In this document: positions 6,631 through 14,800 of the stretch, in pieces
Numbering within the stretch: position 1 is the stretch's first letter
How the letters are laid out: every line of letters starts with the position of its first letter
Assembly: GCA_937967535.1 (NCBI GenBank)
Contig: CALCMV010000175.1
Span: 1-38,490, forward strand
DNA from: an uncultured Saprospiraceae bacterium
Lineage (GTDB): Bacteria; Bacteroidota; Bacteroidia; Chitinophagales; Saprospiraceae
Reading direction: 5' to 3'
DNA: 38,490 nt
Program-made: the position numbers and the translations under genes
The notes under the pieces: model-generated
The model's input: only the letters and a program-made list of their open reading frames with translations
What the model was told of the DNA's origin: nothing
Database searches by the model: none

Positions 6631-7659
6631 ACTCAATCTTTTTAATCTTAACCAATTAATTCTCCATAATAAATTGGACATCCAAGCTCCAATAAGCATC
6701 ATAGCAATGACACCGGGGTAGAAGACCATTCGCATGGTATTGTCAAGGTCATTGCTGCCGAGTGCAGGGTTGCCGCCGTTGCCCGGATGTAGGCTATCCG
6801 CCAAACGAGGTATGACGAATAATAATGGAATCAGCGAAGCAAAAGCAAAGATATTATAAACGGAGGAAATACGTGCCTGCTTGTCGAGGTCGTCAAATGA
6901 ATCGCGTACCACGAAGTATGCCATATATATAAGGACAGCTACCGCCGCCGTATTTTGCTTGACATCCCAACTCCAATAGGCACCCCAAGTATGCTTTGCC
7001 CATATCGCACCTGTAATCAAACCCAATATTCCGAAAAGTACGCCGACTCGTGCATATGCGGCTGCTCTGACACTATATAATAGGTTATTAGAACTCAAAT
7101 AGACGATGCTATAAATGACCGAAATCAGCATCAATAACATCATCGCAAACCACAAGGGTACATGGAAATAAAGGCTACGGATGGATTCTTCCAAGATATT
7201 TCTAAATGGAAAAGTAATTCCTGCACGCTGATTGAGTGAGTTAATCGCACAACTTTCTGCAAGCTGAATGTTGCCGGGCAATTGATTGATACTCACCGCC
7301 GAAGGTAGCACCGAGTAACCATCTTTTGTACCACTATCCACTACTAATGAGAAATCTGTCGCGCCCTCGAAATACGATACACGACCGGGCAAATCAAATG
7401 CTACGGATATTTTGTTGTCCGAAATTGGTTTGATTTCATTGGCGCATAAAGCATATCCGGTTGTATCGCGTTTGAGCCACACACGCAGGTCGTCTGCTTG
7501 TGTGTAGTGCGTATTGTAGCCGTAAACGGTCATTTCGAGGCGTGTTCCGGTATCGGTTTTGTTCGCGTCAATGTATGCCGTAGCGGGCGAAAGGGGAATC
7601 AACATTCCCGCAATGATTGTGTAGAGCATCAGAACTACGCCCAGTATTTTCCACCACAT
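6622..7659 (-). CDS. ccmC: CcmC/CcsA-type heme transporter for cytochrome c maturation
   Basis: 345 residues from the ATG at 7659 (MWWKILGVVLMLYTIIAG). A membrane protein with about seven helices and a periplasmic insert of roughly 130 residues after the first helix. The diagnostic tryptophan-rich heme-handling motif WGAYWSWDVKQ is near residue 224. Conserved His-containing segments include AKHTWGAYW and SLHPGNGGNP. With CcmB it forms the membrane part of the exporter that loads heme onto CcmE. The frame is open upstream to an ATG at 7740, but that 27-residue part is encoded by a repeat array, so I prefer 7659. The periplasmic insert is larger than in enterobacterial CcmC, as is usual in Bacteroidota. 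Confidence 0.9.
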   Translation of the reverse strand: MWWKILGVVLMLYTIIAGMLIPLSPATAYIDANKTDTGTRLEMTVYGYNTHYTQADDLRVWLKRDTTGYALCANEIKPISDNKISVAFDLPGRVSYFEGATDFSLVVDSGTKDGYSVLPSAVSINQLPGNIQLAESCAINSLNQRAGITFPFRNILEESIRSLYFHVPLWFAMMLLMLISVIYSIVYLSSNNLLYSVRAAAYARVGVLFGILGLITGAIWAKHTWGAYWSWDVKQNTAAVAVLIYMAYFVVRDSFDDLDKQARISSVYNIFAFASLIPLLFVIPRLADSLHPGNGGNPALGSNDLDNTMRMVFYPGVIAMMLIGAWMSNLLWRINWLRLKRLSNF

Positions 7660-7730
7660 AGTTTTTTGTGTTCTTTGTTCTTTGTTCGTTGTACTAAGTT
7701 GTTTCGTAGAACGACGAACAAAGAACATTA
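7660..7730. repeat. Palindromic heptamer array filling the ccmB-ccmC gap
   Basis: In the coding direction the ccmB TAA is followed by units TGTTCTT, TGTTCGT, CGTTCTA, CGAAACA, ACTTAGT, ACAACGA, ACAAAGA, ACAAAGA, ACACAAA, and then the ccmC ATG a few bases on. The first three units are the reverse complement class of the last ones, so the gap can form a hairpin. Nothing else lies between the two genes. Confidence 0.85.
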
Positions 7731-8387
7731 GTCTCTCCATAAATACGGAAAGAGTATAATAACAAGTGTCAATAAAATCACATCAATAGCCAGCAAAATG
7801 CTGATGTCGCGCCAATAAGCCGTATCTTGTATGATTCGAAGGGCATTGGCGGAGAGTTTTACGAGGGTCAGTAAGATGGGGATGACTACGGGGAAGCCCA
7901 TGATTGCCATGAGGGTTGCGCTGTTATTGGCTTTGGCTGCGATAGCGGCAATGAATGTAAATGCAATCGAAAAACCAAGACTGCCCAAGAATAAAATCAG
8001 CGCGAAAAGCCCCGCATCTTTGACCATATTTTGGGTAAAAAAGGACATGGCTACGAAGGTCAATATACTAATTAATCCCAAGAGTAGGGTGTTGTAAAGG
8101 ATTTTTGAGAGAATGATTGCCGTTGGATGCGCGAGGGTGTAGAAGTAGAGTTGTCGGCGACTGTTTTCTTGTACAAAACTTTTGACCACCGCATTAATTG
8201 AAGCAAATAACATGATTATCCAAAACAATACATTCCAAGTCTTCGCATCTACACGCACGAAAGCAATATACACCACAAACACCGTCGAAAGCACATAAAG
8301 CAAAATACCGCCTATCGCGTATTTTTGCCGCCATTCGAGTATGGCTTCCTTTCTTAGTAAAACGAAAATATCGTGGACTAATTGCAT
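7728..8387 (-). CDS. ccmB: Heme exporter permease CcmB
   Basis: 219 residues, six predicted membrane helices, the normal size of CcmB. The N-terminal amphipathic part DIFVLLRKEAILEWRQKY followed by the first helix, and the segment FVQENSRRQLYFYTLAHPTAIILSKILYN, are characteristic: the second matches the family block with ERxxGxLEQLLLSPxP-like position. CcmB is the ABC-2-type permease of the CcmABC complex in the inner membrane. The ATPase CcmA is not in the window and would have to be encoded elsewhere. First gene of the ccmB-ccmC-ccmD set, divergent from the Rpn-like gene. Confidence 0.9.
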   Translation of the reverse strand: MQLVHDIFVLLRKEAILEWRQKYAIGGILLYVLSTVFVVYIAFVRVDAKTWNVLFWIIMLFASINAVVKSFVQENSRRQLYFYTLAHPTAIILSKILYNTLLLGLISILTFVAMSFFTQNMVKDAGLFALILFLGSLGFSIAFTFIAAIAAKANNSATLMAIMGFPVVIPILLTLVKLSANALRIIQDTAYWRDISILLAIDVILLTLVIILFPYLWRD

Positions 8388-8509
8388 CGGGGCAAAGGTA
8401 CTTCAAATCATTGTATTTTGAGACGATGATATGAAAAAGTCTATCAAATTTGGCTTAGTTTCGCATCTAGTATTCAAAACTGTTATTCGCATTTTTTGTA
8501 TTTATTGTG

Positions 8510-8517
8510 TAATTTTG
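8510..8517 (+). promoter_or_regulatory. Candidate promoter -7 element for the Rpn-like gene
   Basis: TAATTTTG is a perfect match to the Bacteroidota -7 consensus TAnnTTTG, 15 nt before the ATG at 8533. The nearest TTTG upstream (8495-8498) is too close (11 nt) to be a standard -33 element, so this rests on the -7 box alone and implies a very short leader. Confidence 0.4.
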
Positions 8518-8532
8518 TAAAAAATGTAATTT

Positions 8533-9501
8533 ATGGTAATTGCTAATCCAATATATGATGTTGTTTTTAAGCGGTTAATGGAGAATGACCGTGTGGCGAA
8601 GTTCTTTTTGAGTACCATGCTTGGTCAGCAAGTAGAATCATTGGAACTCAAGCCGCAGGTATTCACCTATGATGATGAGAAAAAATTTAAAGCATTAGGT
8701 ATCCTTCGTTTATTTCGTGTTGATTTTATGGCAGTGGTCAGAACCGACGAAGGAACGACTAAAAAAATATTGATAGAAGTACAAAAGGCAAAAGACCCCA
8801 TTGACCAGATGCGCTTCAGGAATTATCTGGCAGAACAGTATAAAAAACAAGATATGGTCAATGGTGAAGAAGTTACCTTGCCGATTACGACCATATATAT
8901 TTTGGGGTTTACATTGCCCGAAATAGAAACTGCTTGTGTACATGTAGCCCGCCAGTATCGAGATTTGATTAATCAATCAATTTTAGAAGAAAGAAATGAA
9001 TTTATTGAGAATCTCACTCATGATAGCTATGTGGTACAAGTAAAGCGCATCAACGGTAAATATCAAACCAAACTTGACAAATTGTTGAGTATTTTTGAGC
9101 AAAATCATTTTATAGATGATACAACAACCGTAAAAGAATATTTGTATGACACTGATGATGAGGATATTAAAGAAATGACCGATATACTCCATTACGTCGG
9201 CACCGACCCCAAAACCAGAAAAGAACTCGAAATTGAACGAGAAGCACATCGTACCATCAATGCTATGATTCGGGCAAGTGAAAAGAGGCAAAAGAAGAAG
9301 TTTGAGGCGTTGGAAAAAGAAATGCAAGAAAGTAAAAAAGCATTGCAAGAAAATAAAAAAGAAATGCGAGAACAGGAGAAAGCATTGCAAGAAAATAAAA
9401 AAGAAATGCAGGAAAAGGAGAAAGCATTACAAGAAAAAGAAAAAGCATTGGAAGCACAAAAAAAATTAATCGAAGAATTAAAAAAACGTTTGGGAGAGTA
9501 G
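8533..9501 (+). CDS. Rpn/PD-(D/E)XK nuclease family transposase-like protein
   Basis: 322 residues. The N-terminus NPIYDVVFKRLMEN with FLSTMLG is the hallmark of the PD-(D/E)XK nuclease family 'transposase' group related to Rpn recombination-promoting nucleases. Catalytic candidates are Asp in FRVDFMAVV (about residue 63) and ILIEVQKAK (E-x-Q form, about 81-89). A helical part follows (EFIENLTHDSYVVQVKRING). From about residue 230 the protein is a charged coiled coil whose last 45 residues are near-perfect heptads (KALQENK, KEMREQE, KEMQEKE, KALQEKE). Related Rpn proteins are DNases linked to phage defence, and some encode an internal small inhibitor. In-frame ATGs at residues 215 and 245 could start such a product. 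Convergent with the next gene, 4 nt gap. Confidence 0.85.
   Translation: MVIANPIYDVVFKRLMENDRVAKFFLSTMLGQQVESLELKPQVFTYDDEKKFKALGILRLFRVDFMAVVRTDEGTTKKILIEVQKAKDPIDQMRFRNYLAEQYKKQDMVNGEEVTLPITTIYILGFTLPEIETACVHVARQYRDLINQSILEERNEFIENLTHDSYVVQVKRINGKYQTKLDKLLSIFEQNHFIDDTTTVKEYLYDTDDEDIKEMTDILHYVGTDPKTRKELEIEREAHRTINAMIRASEKRQKKKFEALEKEMQESKKALQENKKEMREQEKALQENKKEMQEKEKALQEKEKALEAQKKLIEELKKRLGE
9337..9471 (+). repeat. In-frame 21/42-nt repeats encoding coiled-coil heptads
   Basis: AAAGCATTGCAAGAAAAT recurs every 42 nt (9337, 9379), alternating with GAAATGC(A/G)-type half units; shorter KALQEKE units follow. Because 21 nt encode seven residues, gain or loss of a unit keeps the frame and the coiled-coil register. 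Confidence 0.85.
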
Positions 9502-9505
9502 TGTA

Positions 9506-11077
9506 TCATTTTTCCAAATCAAAAACCCGCAGATCCTTGTATCGTCCAATTTCTTTATCTAAAAAGGGCTGCATCACAGGTTTTTCCAAATAATCAAGGC
9601 GATTCACAATCAAATATCGTGCGCCGCGTGCCTGCCAATCGCGTATCACGTCTACATTAGGGCGGCTGCCTGTGCGGTCTATCCATTCCGTAAATCCGGG
9701 TCTGTCGAGTAGGTAAAGCGTTGCATTGGGCGCACCGCCGGGTACGCTGATGACCCAAGTATCTCGCGTGATGCCCAATTCATTCAAATAAGTATGAAAT
9801 TCGGGTTCTGCCAATTGCTCATTTAGTCGGTAATCCATATAACCACCATAACGATGATTCATAGTTTGTTTTGCATAAAAAATATTTATAATTATAAATA
9901 ATATAATTAATATTTTGAAAAATAATGAATTATAAATATGTATAAAATATTTTTTGAGAATAACTAAACTTGATAAAATGAGAAATACGGGAAAAATATA
10001 CAGGTTAATCACATAATAATCATGGTCAATAAATTGGTAAAACCACATAAAATAAATCCCCAAAGCCCCTGCGAATGTGAAAAAAGTCAGTGCGTACAAC
10101 AGATTTCCCGGAGAACGCCGCCCCAATAAGACCACAAAAATCAAAGGCACAAAAATGATATGTACCAAAGGAAAAAAGTAATATTTAGTCCAGAAAAACA
10201 CCGTCCGATACAAGGTATAAATCAGCAAATTCATATCCTCGCCCGACCAAATCGCTTTCAATTGAGCAAAGAAATACACATTGCCATGATGCGCCTTATA
10301 CCACCTCAGATACACATACCAAGTCCCCACTAAAATAAACGCCAAAGCAAATCCCGCCAAAGCTTGAAGCGGTTTTGGAAATAACTTTTGTTCGCGTACA
10401 TCTTCTTCTTTGGGGAGAACTTCACGTTGATTTAGCGGATTAAACTTCACCCAACCAAGCCATTCCAATACAAACACCCAAGCCAAAGCCACGACACTCA
10501 TCAGCATCGTAATTTTCATCAAACCCGCCAAAGCAAACAGAATAAACGCCGCCCAAAAACGACTCCCTTTTCGGTTTTCGGTATAAGAAAAAAACATCGC
10601 CCAACCCATCAGCAGGAAACCAAAAGCAGGCGCATCCGGCAAGAAACTATTGGCATAAAAAGTCAGCACCGGCGCAGCAAAAAACAGCAATGCCAGACAA
10701 AAAGACAACAACACATCTTCCAGAAAATGGTAGGCAATCCGAAATAAACCGAACAAGCCCCCAAAGAAAATCAAGAGGTGAATACCACGCAGAAAAACTT
10801 CATTCACTCCTCCGAAAATCTTATAACACAAAGCCGCCAACCAATAGGTTCCCGTAAATTCTCCGGCGGTGTAGCCTCCCTTGCCCGTTTGCTGATTGTA
10901 GATGCGCGGTTTGAAAAATTTCAGGTCGTCGCGGTAGTAATTTGCGGCAATAGAAGCCCCATCTGCCTGTCTCCAAGTGTGTGACGAGCAGGGTTTTAAA
11001 GATATGATTTTGTGATAATCAAAATAAAAAGACAGCGCAATCAAAATCGCGCCAAACAGTAAGTAATATTTAAGCAT
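9506..11077 (-). CDS. Glycosyltransferase family 39-like membrane protein
   Basis: 523 residues from the ATG at 11077 (MLKYYLLFGAILIALSFYF). About 10-12 membrane helices with a periplasmic C-terminal part of about 100 residues. The first luminal loop (HTWRQADGASIAANYYRD, then GEFTGTYWLAALCYKIFG) has the Asp- and Arg-containing layout of GT-C fold ArnT/PMT-like enzymes, which use polyprenyl-phosphate sugar donors on the outer face of the inner membrane. Many Bacteroidota proteins with the HTWRQADGA signature are annotated this way. Acceptor unknown. An earlier TTG start at 11098 would overlap the upstream stop by 4 nt; the ATG is 17 nt after it. Probably an operon with the small membrane protein upstream. 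Confidence 0.75.
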   Translation of the reverse strand: MLKYYLLFGAILIALSFYFDYHKIISLKPCSSHTWRQADGASIAANYYRDDLKFFKPRIYNQQTGKGGYTAGEFTGTYWLAALCYKIFGGVNEVFLRGIHLLIFFGGLFGLFRIAYHFLEDVLLSFCLALLFFAAPVLTFYANSFLPDAPAFGFLLMGWAMFFSYTENRKGSRFWAAFILFALAGLMKITMLMSVVALAWVFVLEWLGWVKFNPLNQREVLPKEEDVREQKLFPKPLQALAGFALAFILVGTWYVYLRWYKAHHGNVYFFAQLKAIWSGEDMNLLIYTLYRTVFFWTKYYFFPLVHIIFVPLIFVVLLGRRSPGNLLYALTFFTFAGALGIYFMWFYQFIDHDYYVINLYIFPVFLILSSLVILKKYFIHIYNSLFFKILIILFIIINIFYAKQTMNHRYGGYMDYRLNEQLAEPEFHTYLNELGITRDTWVISVPGGAPNATLYLLDRPGFTEWIDRTGSRPNVDVIRDWQARGARYLIVNRLDYLEKPVMQPFLDKEIGRYKDLRVFDLEK

Positions 11078-11094
11078 TTCGCATTTGCGTATTA

Positions 11095-11451
11095 TCAAAT
11101 CACTTCAAGCCAATACAAAATCAGAATCACCAATCCGGCAGTTAGCACCAATCCGCCGAGCCAATTGAGTATCCCGATACCAAGTACGCTACCCACCACG
11201 ACACCAGCCAAACCTATCAGCGACAAAGAGATACCCATCGTCCTATAACTATCAAATTCAAGACGCGGTGCATCCGATTTTTTGGCAGCCTTGATGCGTT
11301 TGCGAAGGTCTTTGCGAAATGCTTTTTTTTCGGCTTTGCTCATTTCCTCGTATGCAGGGGCATTTTCTTTGGCAGGGGCAAGTACGGCAAAACTTTCCTG
11401 CGGTATCAAGACCATCAAACAGAAAGTTAGTACAAAAACAATGTATTTCAT
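11095..11451 (-). CDS. Small membrane protein with signal peptide
   Basis: 118 residues. Signal peptide MKYIVFVLTFCLMVLIPQESFA, then a charged, Lys-rich stretch (EEMSKAEKKAFRKDLRKRIKAAKK), then two membrane helices (GISLSLIGLAGVVVGSVLGIG and WLGGLVLTAGLVILILYWL). Similar small proteins with a signal peptide, a KAEKKAFRK-like basic helix and two helices are common and uncharacterised in Bacteroidota. It is directly upstream of the GT39-like gene and probably co-transcribed with it. No function is assigned. Confidence 0.65.
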   Translation of the reverse strand: MKYIVFVLTFCLMVLIPQESFAVLAPAKENAPAYEEMSKAEKKAFRKDLRKRIKAAKKSDAPRLEFDSYRTMGISLSLIGLAGVVVGSVLGIGILNWLGGLVLTAGLVILILYWLEVI

Positions 11452-11614
11452 ATCAAAATTTTGAAGTGCGTGAACAAAAACGAAAAGTAAACCTTATCTC
11501 CGAAAATGACAAATGTTTTGCAGAACGATTTGAAAAATCGTTTTACGGTAAGTGGTTGGACTGAACTAAACGACACTTTTAATTATGATAATTCATTGAA
11601 AATGAATTACTTAT

Positions 11615-11662
11615 TTAAACTTAAACTTAAACTTAAACTTAAACTTAAACTTAAACTTAAAC
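11615..11662. repeat. Tandem hexamer (TTAAAC) x8
   Basis: Eight uninterrupted copies of TTAAAC. The same hexamer appears at 27203-27246 interrupted by a palindrome, and in inverse form at about 20978-20992. Confidence 0.95.
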
Positions 11663-11683
11663 TTGTACTTCTAAGTATAGACA

Positions 11684-11718
11684 TAAAAAAAGCAGACATT
11701 CTCGTGAAATGCCTGCTA
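11684..11718 (-). terminator. Rho-independent terminator of the sigma/macroglobulin operon
   Basis: In the minus direction AGCAGGCATTTCACGAG pairs with the following AATGTCTGCT and is followed by seven T. It lies about 100 nt after the macroglobulin stop. Confidence 0.8.
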
Positions 11719-11759
11719 CTACCTGTTAAGTGTTTGATTTGAGTTGTCATAGGTTTCCG

Positions 11760-11828
11760 GGTTGTGAGTTATTTCTGTTTTCGTTTTACAAAAATGAACC
11801 CGCAACTCGACACCCGCAACTCGCTACT
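11760..11828. repeat. Heptamer array at the macroglobulin stop codon
   Basis: Coding direction: the stop TAG sits within units GTAGCGA, GTTGCGG, GTGTCGA, GTTGCGG. An inverse copy (GGGTTGTGAGTT in plus orientation, 11759-11770) lies about 35 nt further on, so a hairpin is possible. Confidence 0.7.
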
Positions 11829-14800
11829 CAATAGTAATTTTGCTTGGGGCTGCCCAGTATTTTACTTCATCAGTATAATACATGTACGCACATGAAGATG
11901 GGGATTCATATGTTCCGGCGATGTCTGCTTTGAGGTCAAGCGAGATGATTTGTTTTTCATTGGCTTGCAGGTCGCGGTAGTGGAGTACGAGATAGCCGTC
12001 CCACATTTCGTAGTAATCAAAAACTTCCTTGTCGCGAAGGTCTTTGAGTTGCCATGCCTGTACGCTCAATCCGGCGGGAATACCGATGAGGGCAACTGTG
12101 TTGGGTAGGCTATTATTTACTGTATTGCTAAGGGTAGCCGTCAGGCGGACGGTTTCTCCGGTGCTTGTAGAGGCATCGGAGATTTGTGTTTCCAAATTGA
12201 CCTTTGTGGCGGGGTGATTTGGTGGGGTGTTTGTCGTATAATTCACCGAGAGGTCGAAGGCTAATGCCGTTTCGGTGTCTTCAAATTTTACACTGACTTT
12301 TTGCTTGCCTGAATTTATATATTTCTCAATATTTTTAAATGTAATCGGCTGATTGCTATCAACTTCATACTTTTTTGTGAGTACTTTTTTATCATTTACA
12401 AAAATACTAATTGCGCCATCACTTGCTTCGTTATTCATAATTTTGGCGTAATTGGTGAGGGCTTTCATGGCTAATACGGAGGCTTGGGTAGAGCCGAATC
12501 CACGAGATGTTTTGGCTGCGGTCAGGTATCGGGCAGCTTGCGTGAGTTCGCCCTTAAATTGGTCTTTTCGCATCAAAGCGAGCATTGCCAATGCGGTGCT
12601 TTCTACTTCCAGATTTTTTCCTCTGGAGTACATCGCAGAGTGCGTCTTGCCTTTCCAACTACCATTATTTAATTGCAATTTGACCAATTCATTAAGCACA
12701 TTTTCGAAGCGTCCATCGTGGGTCAGATACAGCGTATTTGCCAATAAAGCCAAAGTATAAGGGTCACTTTCTGACAATCCTTTTTCGTAAGATGTATTGA
12801 TTTCTTCCTGAATTTTTCCGCCATATCCTGCCTCTGCCAATGCCCAATTAATATAAGCATCCATCACTTCAGATTTGCTCCAATTGTGCAGGTGTTTTGA
12901 GTTAATTTTCCAACTGCCTTCGCCGTCTTTTCTGCTGAGTAGCCATTCGGCATTTCGCTTAATCATTTCATCATCAACAGAATATACGGATTTCATGTCT
13001 TTAAATTGCATCAGACCATAAGCCGTCAATCCTTCGTGTGCAGGTGTGCGTCCGTACCAATCAAAACCACCGCCATCTACTTCATAAGCTATTAGTTTTT
13101 TATAGCCTTCGGCTAAATATGTGTTTGCGGTTTTTTCAATATCATTATTAATAATATTATTTTCTAATAAATAATTTAATACTAATATATTTGGATAATT
13201 GCTACTCGAAACTTGCTCAAAGCACCCACGCGGCTGCCTCAACATACGGTCCAATCCCGTCATTACTTCACCGAGAATGTCGGGATAAATCGTTAGTTGT
13301 GCATCAAGACTATTTTTTATTGCCTCACGAATATCTAGCTCAAAATCCTGCGTCATTTCTGCGCCCGAATACATGGTTTCGACGGGAAAGCCGCGTTTTG
13401 CCGTCTTAATATTTGCCTCAAATTCATCTTTAAATTCACCGCCGTCAAATCGAATTTTGAATGTGCCGTCTGCTACATCTGTGGCTTCATATTCGAGGAG
13501 AATGGTCTTGGCATTTCCTGTTGCAATATTTTGTTCTGCCGGAATTTCTTCTAATAATTTAAAATGCTTTGGTGCGCTGATTTTTAATTTACCTTTTACA
13601 TCATCACCTGAATTGTTGCTGATTGTCAGGGGAATAGATACCTTATCACCGAGTAATATATTCGATGGTACTTTGACTTCCATTCCAAGTGGAATCTGCG
13701 TATGATGCTTGTGTATAGCATGTGCGATACCACCTTTTTCCGAAAAACCCTCTAAGACTGTACGGAAAGTCGTACTGGCATCCGAGTTGTAAAATGTAAG
13801 GGTTTTTGTACCACTATTTCCAATATTCACATTGGTATTCCAGTAAATCGTTGGGCGGAAATCAGTGCGTTTGTCAGACTTGCGTGCCTTGTCATATTTA
13901 TTGGCGTAGAAGGAACGGGCGCGGTAAAAACCGTTCATCGTGAAACCTTCTTCGGCAGATTTGGTGATGGTTTTTGAACGAACTTCGTAGGTAGGCGGCG
14001 TAACTTTTATTTGCTCGACAGGTGATGAAATTTTCACCTGTTCCTGAATCGTATCAAATTTTGCAGGTGTGATATGGTACATGAAATGCGCCGGAATAGT
14101 TTCTCTTTTTTCCAGTTTAATTTCGTAATCACCAAATTCATTTTTCACCCAAGTTTCTACTTCAATAAATTGTGCAGATACCTCTACTTTCTCGGCTTTC
14201 GGGGCTTCGACCAATACTCTGCGCTCTTTGGTAATGTATTCGGCAGGTACTTTGATTTCCTCTGTTTTGGCAGCTTCTACTTCTTTGAGGTAGTACATTT
14301 TATAATTTGCTACATTTCTATCCTCTAAAGGTTTTATATCTTTCGTGCTGACTCCTGCGGCGGATAATTTACCTGTCAATTCAGGAAGTGACAAGTTATT
14401 TTCTGGAAGTTTCCATGTGTAATTCAAAGTATTTTCAAATCCTAAAGCATAGCTATTTTGGTCAATTCCTATTACTATATCGTCTTGTGCTTCGCTTCTT
14501 CTGTCGGTGGTTTCAGTTATGGTTTTATACTCATTTCCGACCAATACGCGACGTGTTATGCTTGAGTATTGAGCAGGGATAGCTACCTCGCGAGTCGTAG
14601 CGGGTGTTTTCAGAACCTTATGTTCTCTCTCCCCGTATTCGGCAGGAATTTCTACTTCTTCATAGGCTGCTTTTTCTACTAAAATATCTTTTATAAACAA
14701 CTGATATTGAGCAGCTTCCGTAGCAGTAGCAGGTTTTACCAATATGCTATCCATGACCTTTTCAAATACGGGTTGGGTAGCAACCATTTGGCTGGAAGCG

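Larger units (their letters stand above)
11452..11823. other. Intergenic region with hexamer array, terminator and heptamer array
   Basis: No gene. It contains eight exact tandem copies of TTAAAC (11615-11662), a minus-strand terminator (11684-11718) and a heptamer array abutting the macroglobulin stop codon. A plus-strand frame running through the hexamers encodes a meaningless Leu-Lys repeat. Confidence 0.7.

Noticed and set aside
11077-11098. TTG start for the GT39-like gene overlapping the upstream stop
   Set aside because: An ATG 21 nt downstream gives a normal N-terminal helix start; the TTG version adds seven residues without support.
11506-11742. Plus-strand frame encoding a Leu-Lys repeat
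   Set aside because: It is a direct translation of the TTAAAC hexamer array and runs through a terminator.
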